This document shows positions 1 to 9,719 of a stretch of DNA of 64,000 nucleotides, in pieces. The position numbers and the translations under genes were made by a program. The notes under the pieces were generated by a model, which saw only the letters and a list, made by a program, of their open reading frames with translations, was not told the DNA's origin and did not search any database. The number at the start of each line of letters is the position of its first letter. The first letter of the stretch is position 1. The stretch is from Vitis vinifera (taxonomy: Eukaryota; Streptophyta; Magnoliopsida; Vitales; Vitaceae). Location: contig NC_081818.1 in assembly GCF_030704535.1 (NCBI RefSeq), forward strand, positions 28,786,001 to 28,850,000. Reading direction: 5' to 3'.

Positions 1-38
1 TTGGTTGCCAAGAAAAGGGAAGATTGTATTGCCTTGGA

Positions 39-985
39 CTTTTTTTTTTTTTTTGGATGGGCACAAGGAAAAGTGCCTAACAAAGAAAGGTGCTCCCAAT
101 GTACACCAGTGGTATACAAAAGACTTAAAAAAGATAAAAAAAGCTACTGAGCAAGATAGCCCACAAAACAACCTATCCATTCACAATTTAGGCTATCTAA
201 AATATTCAACATTGTGGCCATGTCCATCCCATTGCATCCTGAGATCACTACAACAAGGATTTCAAAAAAGCCTCCTTCAGTCTGATCTGACATCTCTTCC
301 TCATAGAATATCCTTCAATTATGCTCTTTCCAAATGCACCAAAATAAACATTACAGAACCATGCACCAAACCTTCCTTTGCCTTTTCTCCATCCCGTTGG
401 CCTTCCACCCTAGGAGAAGGTTTTTCACTGTGTTTGGAAACACCCATTTCAACCCGAAGATTGCTAAAATAAGATTCCACAACTTTTTAGCCCTGTTAGT
501 GACTTAGAATATGACTTGCTGTTTCTTCACTATTTTGCAAAGGCTACAACTATTTTCCATCTCGAGGATATCAATTGTTAGAAACTTTCTCCAAACTGCT
601 TTCCATGCAAAAAATAGATTCTTAATGGAGCATGAAACCTCCAAATTTCCTTACCTAGGAACATCTCTTTACTCCCACCACATAAATAACTATAGTGGGA
701 CTTAACACAAAATTTCCCTTCCTATCTTCTTTACACTGTAAGTTGTCCATTCCTACTCCTTGCACTCTCACTAAATGAATGAACTTGAAGAAGTGAACCA
801 TCTCATTCATTTCCCAATCTTGCAAGTACCTTTTGAACCAAACAGTCCAATAGCATTCAAACCATTTCTAACTTGGATAGTTGTTTCGATCTTGAAATCA
901 TTCCATCCATAAGCCTACTCCAAAAGGCACTCTCACCTCCAGGGCGCTTCATTCCCCAGCCATTGTCTTCAACTTTAACTAACAT
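39..985 (-). mobile_element. 5'-truncated LINE (L1-type) remnant with zf-RVT end
   Basis: Read on the minus strand, this stretch gives the last part of a plant LINE ORF2. There is a run like GKFCVKSHYSYL, then a cysteine cluster (CSLCKI), then LWNLILAIFGLKWVFP and FWCIWKEHN, the usual order in the zinc-binding tail after the reverse transcriptase (zf-RVT). It resembles the LINE piece at 12673-13243. A 3' UTR follows, with a GTATAC.. ..GTGCCCATCC pattern, and then a poly(A) tail seen as a T-run at about 39-54 on the plus strand. The reading frame has several stops and frame changes, so the copy is dead. The 5' edge is approximate and no target-site duplication could be fixed. It sits downstream of DEL exon 5, probably in an intron of that gene. 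Confidence 0.75.
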
Positions 986-1395
986 TAAAGATTAAAAAAA
1001 ACTTGATTCTATAGTCTAGTTCAGTAGAAGCTTTTTAAGTTTCAATTGGATAAAAGGCAATGAAAAATATCAGACTCTTATTTGGTTTGTCATGCATAAA
1101 ATGGAAGGAAAATAAGATAATGAAAATTATTTTAAAACTTAAATATGTTTAAACATGTTTTATTTTCTTCACCTTTTTTTCCTTTCTTTTTTCTCATTGC
1201 TTTTTCCCTCCGACTTCCCTCCTTACTTTACAAGACTCAAATAAAGACTTACTGTTTCAAATCCCAATTAATAATTTTTTTTTTTTTAAAAAAAATGTAA
1301 CACCCAACTTTTTGTCTTCTATTTCTTCCCACAGTTTCTCCGCAACCAAACACAACATCGTAGAGAAAAAAAATACACGATCCAAAAGAACCTAC

Positions 1396-2069
1396 TTTTG
1401 CAAAGTTGCAGCAGTCTGAGATACTGAAGTTCTCTCTCAAACCCTCCTCCTGTAAACAGATCAAAACACAAAAGACAACAAAATTTCAAAAATTCCTACG
1501 ACTATGCTCATTGAAATGTGAGATAAAACTGACAAATAAAATTTACCTTGAGCTCCTCCAAAGCCCTAGGAATTGCCCCAAAACCCTTCCACGAATACTG
1601 ATTCTTGGCTTTCCTCGCTAAAATCTGATAAAATAAAAACACAGTTAAAATATACAGTGCAACAATCCAAACAGAAACCAACAAGAAAAACAAACAAAAC
1701 TCTTACACCGACACTCTCTAAGATATTGACAATATCATAAATCCTTCGCCGCTCAACTCCTGCAAGCTCAGTCCGATTCAGTAAAAACAATCTAAACCAT
1801 GATACCACATTAAAAAAAAAAAATTAGGGTAAGACCTGACCTAATCGGCTTGCAGCATCGTCGAGTCCGATCGATTCGACGTCCTCCCGGTCGTACAAGC
1901 TCAAAAAGCTGCACGAAAAATCATCATGAGGAAAATATTGACAAGATCTAGAGGCAGAGAGATAAGGGTGGAGAGAGTACTTGGTGCACAAGAGGCCAAG
2001 GGATTTCTCTTTCCGACTGTAGAAGTACTGTGCTTTGGGATCATTTTCCCGAGAAACAAACGACGACAT
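1396..2069 (-). CDS. Atypical E2F, DEL (DP-E2F-like) family; first five exons, gene continues off the left edge
   Basis: DEL proteins (E2Fd/e/f) are DP-independent repressors of cell-cycle and endocycle genes that carry two winged-helix DNA-binding domains. Exons read 2069-1981, 1908-1841, 1759-1707, 1624-1547 and 1449-1396, all with GT-AG borders and matching phases (114 residues). After MSSFVSREND comes RKEKSLGLLCTNFLSLYDR, the helix VERRRIYDIVNILESVG and then ARKAKNQYSWKGF: a full first DNA-binding domain ending in ALEELKEEGLRENF. The second domain and the C-terminus are not in the window. I chose the ATG at 2069 because an upstream in-frame ATG lies in low-complexity leader and would add about 80 unlike-family residues. 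The end of exon 5 (GCAAAA then GTAGGT) is the least certain border. Which DEL paralogue it is cannot be told from this part. Confidence 0.88.
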
Positions 2070-2153
2070 TCCAGTAGCTGGTTCAAGAATCAATCTTTTA
2101 GTGAGATTATTGTAAAAAGATATACCGTTAAAATTGGGAGGAGGGTTATAGAA

Positions 2154-2163
2154 TTTTGGCGGG
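2154..2163 (-). promoter_or_regulatory. E2F-type binding site upstream of the DEL start
   Basis: TTTTGGCGGG on the plus strand (CCCGCCAAAA on the gene strand) fits the E2F consensus WTTSSCSS. It lies 85-94 nt upstream of the chosen DEL ATG, in the 5' UTR or core promoter. Arabidopsis DEL1 is known to be controlled by E2F factors through such sites. Use here is inferred. Confidence 0.55.
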
Positions 2164-2312
2164 TTTGAAAATTCAAAGGAGATTTCCGATCTGAACCTCG
2201 CAGTTTTCGGCGAGAGGGAGAGAGAAAAACAGAGGGCGGCGCGGTAATTCAAATTGGGAAATTGAGGAGCAGTTAGACTTTTTTTTTTTCCTTTTCCAAA
2301 AAAAAAAAGCAC

Positions 2313-3950
2313 TTTTCTAACTCGAAAATGACATTCGACAAACTTCCCCGCTAAAATAGTTTTTCAAGAATTTATTTTGAAATTAGACTTTTTTAATAAC
2401 AAATTTAAGATATTTTTACTTATTTTTCATAGAGTATTAACAGTAATTAAAAATACAAAATTACTTTAAAAAATTTTACATGAAACTATTTTTTTTTTCA
2501 TTTAATTTCTTAAACAAAATTTTATTCTTGAAAATAATTAAAAAGACAATTTTTTTTACAATTTTCATTAAAACTTTTCAAACAAATTGTCTATGCCTTT
2601 TATCTTTACCCATATTACAAACGTATTTAAATGCATTAATTATTTATTAATTTACATTTTATCCTCTTCAAAGCCTTCTTTGTTGCTTATTTACTTAAAT
2701 TATATTTGGCTATATTTGGTTCAAATAAAATATGAAAATAAAAAAGAAAAATAAAATAATTAATTTAATTTAATTTCTTTTTTTTATATGAGAAAATCAT
2801 ATTTTTTAATATTTTTTTCTTTTTCTAATACTTTTTTTGAAACCGAACATAGCATTTATACTTGTAAATAAGTTTAAAGGACTAATATTTATTATTATTA
2901 TTTCCTCAATTATTTCTGTTAATTACATCGAGTTCTATGATTATTGTTTAATCTGCTGCTCTTACTCGGTGGTTAAATCCTAATTGGATTTATTGTTTGG
3001 TATTAGCTCCCTTTTTTTAAGTCTATTGATGGTGCATCTAATGCACCATTTAGGCTACTAACCATACCATTTTTGTGCTTTTCAGAGTTGAGACAAAAAA
3101 CACCATTGAATGGATGTAAATTTCACCCCATTTTCTCTATTGATGGTGCAATAATTGTATGCTCCACGTTTTCCTTCAAATTTTCTCTACTATGTAAATC
3201 CACATACCTGCAAATCATCTTCTAAATTTTGTCCTTAAAATCCTCTATTTGTGTTAGATTTATTCGTGATTTTATTTATTTATTTATATAAATAAATTTA
3301 GATTTTACTTTTAAATATTTATCAATAATTATACTAGAAATGTAAAGGATTAATTGATTAAAAATAACGAAAACATTTCAAATTTATAAAACTAACCGCT
3401 TTCATAATTTGAAGAGTAACCCATTTTTAATATAAATATTCTTCAATATTTTTATTATTTATACGTGTTTTAAAAGAAAATGTTATTTTTATAAAAATAG
3501 GATAAGGGTATTTTTGTCAAAAATGAATATTTTTTAAATTGAAAAAATGTGAAGGGTTAGGTTTCCAAAATGGAAAAGATTTCATATCTTTTTAATTGGT
3601 TATCCTAAGTCTAAAAGACCATAAATTATAAAAAGATAAAAGAGAAAAAATTGGAAAGATAATTATGATAAAATTTCAATTATTAACATATTAAAAATCT
3701 AGATGACTATAAAAACTAGATGCATGTGCAATTTAATTTATATTTTATCCGATATAATTGTAACATTTTTATTATTAAAAAATTTATTTTCAAATATTAA
3801 ATTAATGATATTTTTTTAATCTCTTTTTTAAAGTCATCATTATAAATTTTGATTTAAAGAATTTATTTCAAAAGACACTCATGTTGTTATAACATGTTCC
3901 ATCAAGAGAAAAAGACTCTTTACTCGTTGGTGCAAAAGACACTCAAATGT
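2313..3950. other. AT-rich intergenic spacer
   Basis: No coding exon or RNA gene is seen. Long A/T runs dominate. A small palindrome, GGTGCATCTAATGCACC, lies near 3032-3048, and a similar TTGATGGTGCA motif recurs near 3141. One possible short TIR element is listed separately. Confidence 0.6.
2708..2853. mobile_element. Possible short TIR element (MITE)
   Basis: The left end GGCTATATTTGGTTCAAA faces a right end whose complement reads GCTATGTTCGGTTTCAAA. The same TIR type bounds the clearer element at 25685-26221. The target-site duplication is unclear here. Confidence 0.4.
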
Positions 3951-3959
3951 TTTAGCCAC

Positions 3960-4230
3960 TCGGTCCTTTGGGTACTAGCCTAGTAGGCGACCAGTGTGAT
4001 CTGACCTATTTGTATTTGCCTTTGGTGGGAGTCTCTTATCCAAACCTCGTCGCTGTTGTAAGATTCCCCAGAGAACCAAAATCCCTCGGGCGCCCAAGCT
4101 GTTCCGCAGTTTCCATCTAACAAATGGATGTTTCCAGTCGTTAGCAAAGTAAGGCTGGTCACCTTGGGTTCACGTTTCTCACCCATTTCCCAGCTAGGCT
4201 TGTGAAAACCGCGGCATTGTGCCCATCATA
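3960..4230. other. GC-richer island of unknown origin
   Basis: About 270 bp are clearly richer in G+C than both flanks. On the minus strand there is an open frame of 68 codons (3980-4186) with GNCGTAWAPEGFWFSGES and VWIRDSHQRQIQIGQI. I do not recognise the family and no flanking exons continue it. It could be an organelle-derived insert, a captured exon, or the tail of an unlisted transcript. Confidence 0.3.
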
Positions 4231-5214
4231 GTTACTTGCGGCGATTGATAACAAAAATTGATAGACTGGCATAAAAGCATATATTCCCATCCTAGGTCAT
4301 CGGAGCTCCGTATATGTTTGCAGAAGATGAAAAGCAAAACATCTATAATATAGATTGCTCAGAGGAAACCACAAACTTGATTGTCAGAAAATTTCATTCG
4401 GCATTCTTCATGCCATTGTCAAACTTATTTTCCTGCCTGTATGAATTGAGTCTTATTCTCTGAATTGTGTCACTGGAAACTGATGATGCCTTGCTAAGTC
4501 TCTCAGACATTTGCGCAGATAGCATGTACTACTGGAAGTACATGAACATGAACATGAGCATGAGCATGCTCACTTCTGACCTAGGAAATGGAATTTTTTG
4601 CTAAACTTACAACTGAAATGAAGTGACAAATAAGGTCTCTACCCAAGTGGTGCATGCAAAGGAGAAAGAGGACTTTCTTGGGTGACATCGTTTTGGGATA
4701 AATAAGAATATAAACAATTGGCTATGAAGAGAACAATGCACTCGTCTATCAAGGTTTTTAGAAGCATGCCAAGGAAGATTTTACATACATCAACAGTGGA
4801 GTTAGCAACTTGTTTTCTACCCCTAACAGTGCATGGCCTGCACAAAGATTTAAAACAATTGAAGTAATTCTTGATGCAGAACTGTCAAAAGCTGAATGCA
4901 CTTGACACTCCTGAAAAAGACCACCAAACACATTTTCCAAACCAGGGACAAAAAAAGGATGGAGAAAATCAAAATCATTCAGGTATTTATAATAAACAGA
5001 AATAGTAGAACAAGAGAAAAATGAAAGAAAAAGCATTTAATCAATTCTCACTTCTTTCACCTCTAAGATTTGGGAACCACACTGACTAATACAATAAAAG
5101 TATTCAACATTATACCAAAATAAAATATTGACGAATGCTAACAAACTTAGTTCTTCATCAGGCTAAATGACATGAATTGGAACTAAAAGAACAAAAAACA
5201 AGGAAACCTGGAAT
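4231..5214. other. Region downstream of SEC13; no gene seen
   Basis: Part will be SEC13 3' UTR, since that gene ends at 5215 on the minus strand. A short tandem of GAACAT/GAGCAT units (about 4541-4570) is present. Nothing else is supported. Confidence 0.5.
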
Positions 5215-6120
5215 CTATGGGTCCACTGTAGTAACCTGTTGCCACTCACCATCAACTGCTTCTTTCCATAATGTCACATTATTGTTTCCATCAGCCACAG
5301 CCAATAGGTTTCCAGTCAGCGACCATGAGACCCTCCAAACTGGGGTCTTGAAATCCTTCAAAACTTTACCCTCCCATTGATCACCTTCCTTGGCCACAGT
5401 CCATATTACAACTGTTCCATCCTGTGAAGCACTTGCAATTGTGGACTTTGGAAGCCCCAAATTGGGTGCCCAAGCCACATCCCTTACCCAATCTGTATGC
5501 ATCTGAAGAGCAGGGAAACAGTCCATCTTCCAATTCCCGTTGTATAGCTTCCACACCTTCACAGTATTATCACAGCCACCAGAAACCAGCTTCTGAACAG
5601 GATCCAGCAGACCAGATCCAACCAGAGCACCAGGAGCCATTGATGGGGCCCATGAAACTGAGGTTACTCCAACAGGGTGAGCTTGATCTATCTTTGTGGT
5701 GTCCCAAGTGCCATCAGACCTAGCAGTGAAGACAGAGATATTCCCATCAGAGGACCCACAAGCCAAGCAGAGGCCAAGTTCATGAGGTGCCCAAGCAATG
5801 GAGTTGACAGATGATTTATGATCACTGAAAACATGAGCTTGTGTCCACTCATTTTGATTTCCTTCCTTCCAGATTATCACTCGGCCATCATAGGAACAAG
5901 AAGCAAGGATTGATCCAAACTTGGGGTGTGCCCAAACAACCTGCCAAACAGGGCCTTGATGACCAATCAAAGTAGCAAGGTGTTGTGAAGCATTATTGCT
6001 AACACCGATTATCTTAATGGTGGTATCAGATGAAGCTGTTGCCACTCTCTTTCCATAGTAATCCATGGCAACATCATGGACTGTGTCCTGGTGACCTGTT
6101 TCGATCTTCTGTGAAGGCAT
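5215..6120 (-). CDS. SEC13: SEC13 WD40 protein (COPII outer coat and nuclear pore Y-complex)
   Basis: An intronless frame of 301 residues starts MPSQKIETGHQDTVHDVAMD and ends in WKEAVDGEWQQVTTVDP. It has the SEC13 layout: six WD-type blades (for example HDVAMDYYGKRVATASSD, ASCSYDGRVIIW, VSGGCDNTVKVW and ASASQDGTVVIW) with no extra domain, at the usual length of about 300. SEC13 forms an open propeller that SEC31 closes with its own blade to build COPII cages at ER exit sites; the same protein serves in the NUP84/107 complex of the nuclear pore. The ATG at 6120 directly follows a likely 3' splice site (see the 5' UTR intron). The strong match along the full length makes the call secure; whether it is the A or B paralogue is open. 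Confidence 0.95.
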   Translation of the reverse strand: MPSQKIETGHQDTVHDVAMDYYGKRVATASSDTTIKIIGVSNNASQHLATLIGHQGPVWQVVWAHPKFGSILASCSYDGRVIIWKEGNQNEWTQAHVFSDHKSSVNSIAWAPHELGLCLACGSSDGNISVFTARSDGTWDTTKIDQAHPVGVTSVSWAPSMAPGALVGSGLLDPVQKLVSGGCDNTVKVWKLYNGNWKMDCFPALQMHTDWVRDVAWAPNLGLPKSTIASASQDGTVVIWTVAKEGDQWEGKVLKDFKTPVWRVSWSLTGNLLAVADGNNNVTLWKEAVDGEWQQVTTVDP

Positions 6121-6330
6121 CTTTCCTGATATCCCTTTTGGTTATCACTATAATTCACCTTTGCAACTTCCTTCAGCTCAGCTTCTTGGGTTCCTTCTCT
6201 TGAACTCCTAAGTTTTGTAGGTTGAGAACAAAAAATACCATTACCAATTGATTGGCAACAGGTTGATTTAACTTCCAAACTATTTTAAAACACACAACTT
6301 AGTAAAAGCAAAGCTCAAAAGAACAATTTA

Positions 6331-6622
6331 GGTGGGATTTGGATATGCTTCCTATTTTTTATTTTTAAAAATAGAAATTTCCATACAAGATATAAGAACT
6401 CTCATACAAAAAACAAAACTTTATCTTGTATTCTTGAAAATTCTTTTCAAAATTTTAAAAATTTAAGGAAGTGATTTTACTTCCTTAGATTTAAATTTTT
6501 TTTAGTGTTTTCAAGTACACAAGGTCTCTACCTAGTTTTTGTATAAGAATTCCTACATTTTATATGAGAATTCACATTTTTTAAAAAATAAATAAGTAAA
6601 TAAATGCATCCAAAACATGCAC
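6331..6622. mobile_element. Tourist-like MITE candidate, TTA duplication
   Basis: Left end GGTGGGATTTGGATATGC; complement of the right end GTGCATGTTTTGGATGC. Both flanks are TTA (6328-6330 and 6623-6625), the 3-bp duplication of PIF/Harbinger-type elements. About 292 bp, non-coding. Confidence 0.55.
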
Positions 6623-6642
6623 TTAGTTTTTTCTTTTTTCTC

Positions 6643-6740
6643 TTTTTTTTTTTTTTTTGACAAGTAAATAAAATATGCAGATACCACACAGATATAAACA
6701 AAGTATACACTAAATAAATTGTAAACAAGAGCCATTACAA
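6643..6740 (-). mobile_element. LINE 3' tail, strongly truncated
   Basis: A T-run at 6643-6658 is followed by GACAAGTAAATAAAA and, further on, AAAGTATACAC. On the minus strand this is the GTATACT ... TTTACTTGTC-poly(A) ending also seen in the LINEs at 12673-13243 and 52185-52292. The far edge is approximate. Confidence 0.5.
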
Positions 6741-7156
6741 AAAATTTCTATCTACCACCACCACATATTATAAGAGAGAAAAAAATTGTTAAGACATTCG
6801 CATGTGCTTGAAAATCCTAGATTCTTAACACTGGCCTGCACACTAAGTATTGACTCTTGTGCACCAATAAATTAGTTGCACCAACTAACTAATCTGGCAA
6901 ATGATTATGGTTATTCATTAATAACAGCAGCATACACCATTAAACTTGACTCACTACCCATTTGACTTTACTCAATACTTCAAAGCATAAATTTGGTTGG
7001 ACTTGTAAAAAAAATTATACATTTGGTTGGAAAGAAATTGATTTCTTCAGAAAAAACTGAAAAAATTAAGCGTTCAGACGATTGCCCAAAATCATCCAAA
7101 AGAGACAAATCACAAAAAGGTCATAACATTATCAAAATTAGGAGAATCTAGAATAA

Positions 7157-7367
7157 AGCTGTGTTTGTTTTTGCAGAACTGAATTTGATTTGGAATAGTA
7201 ATATAATTTGTAAATACTACTCTCACTGGGGATTTTATTTGTGGATTCATGGTCTCCACAATCTAACTCCAATTCCAAATCCATTAGCACATAAGAAACA
7301 AAACTTTAATTTGCAGGTCCAGATCAATGCACCCTATTCTTACACATTTTTGCAACCAAACACATTC
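7157..7367. mobile_element. Short TIR element (MITE) candidate
   Basis: Left end AGCTGTGTTTGTTTTTGCAG and complement of right end GAATGTGTTTGGTTGCAAAA are imperfect inverted repeats. Both flanks read TAA (7154-7156 and 7368-7370). 211 bp without coding sequence. Confidence 0.45.
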
Positions 7368-8067
7368 TAATAAAGAGGCTTGAATAAAAAACCATATATC
7401 ACATTCTAATCATCCAAACACGTCTCCTTCAGTTAACATCAACTTTTTTGAACCAAACAAATTAAACTTTAAAAAAAATCAATTCGCCCAAGTAAATGAA
7501 TAGACGCAATGCATTTTAAAGCTGAAAATTTAATTGCACATAGTTATTTGGAATCAAACAATTTCCTATGGACATACAATCACGCAGTTCTTCTATCCTT
7601 CATCTATACCAGAATTTCTAAATGTGTCCTTTCAAAATGAATCCGAATCAAGTGCGAATCGTAAAACGATGCATCTAAGATAGATCTAGACGCCAAACGA
7701 ATAGATCTGGGAAATTTCAATTTGATCCAAAATAATCTCCCCAAATCAAAGGAGGAAAAACTGAGAACAGGTGAGGATGCATCCATATTATGGCGCCATA
7801 CAACCAAGGATCAAATTAAAAACCCTATATAACAATTTTTGTTGGAATTTAAATCATAATATCGACATAGATTGTGAGAACCGTGCCCGCGAATACCTGA
7901 TTGGATCTGAGAGCCTAACTTCAGATGAGAAAGCTCGAACGCTCCCTCTTTCTTTCTCGCCGAGCTTAGCTTTCGTGGTCGGAGGAAAGGTCTTTGGATT
8001 TATTTCTCTTTTCCGCTCTTGGCGGTTGTTTGGATGCAGGCGTTATTGTATCTTGGGTTGGGACGCA

Positions 8068-8073
8068 CACGTG
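8068..8073. promoter_or_regulatory. G-box (CACGTG) upstream of SEC13
   Basis: CACGTG lies within GACGCACACGTGATGGCCC, about 70-170 nt upstream of the predicted SEC13 first exon, next to several TGGGCC/GGCCCA site-II-like motifs (about 8112-8170). ACGT cores are used by bZIP factors, including those of the ER stress response. The role here is inferred. Confidence 0.35.
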
Positions 8074-8299
8074 ATGGCCCTTGCAGGGAGGTGCTCTTGG
8101 GCTTGACCAGTTTTTGGGCCAGAAAAAATTTAAGAACGTGGGGTTAAAGTTCCAATTGAATTGGACTTGGCCCAATGTTCAGCGATGGGATCATATTCAA
8201 AAAAAAAAAAAGACGGAGGAAAAAACAAGGGTTTTATGGGGAAACACAAGAGGAAGAAACATCCTTGTTTTTATTGGTGGTGGGTCATGACAAGTAGAG

Positions 8300-9660
8300 A
8301 AACTATCCAATTAAGAGAAAAAAAAAAAAAAAGATTTTGAGTCACTAATTTAAGGAAATATAAAAAAAAGAATCGGGGATTTCGTAAATCAGTTATTTTT
8401 ATCTATTTAAAAATATTATAAAAAATATATATTTTTATAAGTCAGATAATTATTTTTTGAAATATATTTTTACTTGATAATATTAACTAAATTTACCAAA
8501 AAAATAATTTTCCATTTTAATTTGATAAAAGTACTTTACAATGAATATATTATAAATTTAGAAATAAAATCTTTTTAATTCTTTAATTAATAATGATTTT
8601 ATATTCTGCATTATTTAAATCCACTCATCTTTTCATCTCTTTTTAATAAAATTAAATATTTTTTTTACTTCACATCAACAATAAAATAAAAATTTTAAAA
8701 ATTAAAAATACAATTAAAACTAAAATACTTAAAAATTAAATATAATTAAAATAAAAACTTAAAAAATTTAAAAATAAAATATTGACTCTTATCGTATTTC
8801 CAGCTCTTTTTCGATATTTATATTTTTAACTTTAAAGTTTTTTTTTTAGTTTTAACTATATTTTTAATTTTTTACATTTCTTATTGTAAAAAAAAATATT
8901 AATTGATGTTATTAACATGCCAAATAAAAATATCATTTTATGAAATAATTATCTAATTAATGAAAAAATGAATGTAGTTTTGATTGGAAACCCTCCTTTT
9001 TAGTAGCAATACAAGATAATATCAAGTCTAATTATATAAAAAATAAAAAATAAATTAAAATTATAATTAAACTCCAAAGGATTCTTGACAATCTGAATCT
9101 CAAACATCAGACATTTCTTTAGGTTCCCTCTTTGATGAGGTCTAAGAACGAATGCAACTAAAATAATCATTCACTTATATTTTGTTTGGTTGCTGTTAAG
9201 GGGGCGGTGGTATTGTTCATCAAGAAGTTTCATCAGGTAAGGAAGTTTCATTCCTTGTCATTTGTTCTTCCATTGATTTTGTCATCCACCATTTACTCTG
9301 CATTTCTTAATGATTGGTTTTACCTTTGAAAATTTTCTAAAGATTCTTACAAATCTTCCTGCAAAAGCCAATTTTCATCATTTTGTCTCATCTTGTATGG
9401 TGTATTGTTCGTATTTAGCTGAATCTTTTCCAAAAATATTTCATTATAATTTACAAATTAAAAAGAAAAAAAAAAGAAAAAGAAAATTCTAAATTTCTAG
9501 TATCAGGAAACAGGAAGCATTAGAGTGGACTTTTCATATTCATATCCTGAGAAATTTAATGATGGACACAGATTTAATTTGAAGATTGTTGGAGTGCAGA
9601 AAATGGAAAGGTAAAAGCGGGGTTGGGGGGGTGTTTACCTTGACTTGGAAGAAGCCCTGG
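8300..9660. other. AT-rich spacer between the divergent SEC13 and mannosidase II genes
   Basis: Mostly A/T homopolymers and ATTT/AAAT strings; no exon recognised. The stretch near 9600-9719 is richer in G and is the likely leader of the mannosidase gene. Confidence 0.5.
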
Positions 9661-9719
9661 AAGCAAAGTCGGTCCTTTTTTGGGGTCTGGATCCTGGAGT
9701 GAGGTAGCTGAGTTTTTTA

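Larger units (their letters stand above)
6126..7896 (-). other. Probable 5' UTR intron of SEC13, filled with small transposons
   Basis: On the minus strand a donor CAG/GTATTC lies at 7897-7892 and an acceptor ATATCAG ends at 6126, five bases before the ATG. This predicts a first non-coding exon at about 7897-8000 and a 1.77-kb leader intron. No coding sequence is seen inside; two TIR-like elements and one LINE tail are. The model rests on splice motifs only. Confidence 0.5.

Noticed and set aside
5-472. 155-codon plus-strand frame
   Set aside because: It is antisense to a LINE tail and begins at a non-ATG codon.
1824-2312. 162-codon minus-strand frame as a longer DEL N-terminus
   Set aside because: The extra residues are leader and intron read-through. 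The family start MSSxVSR lies at 2069 and an intron with GT-AG borders interrupts the frame at 1980-1909.
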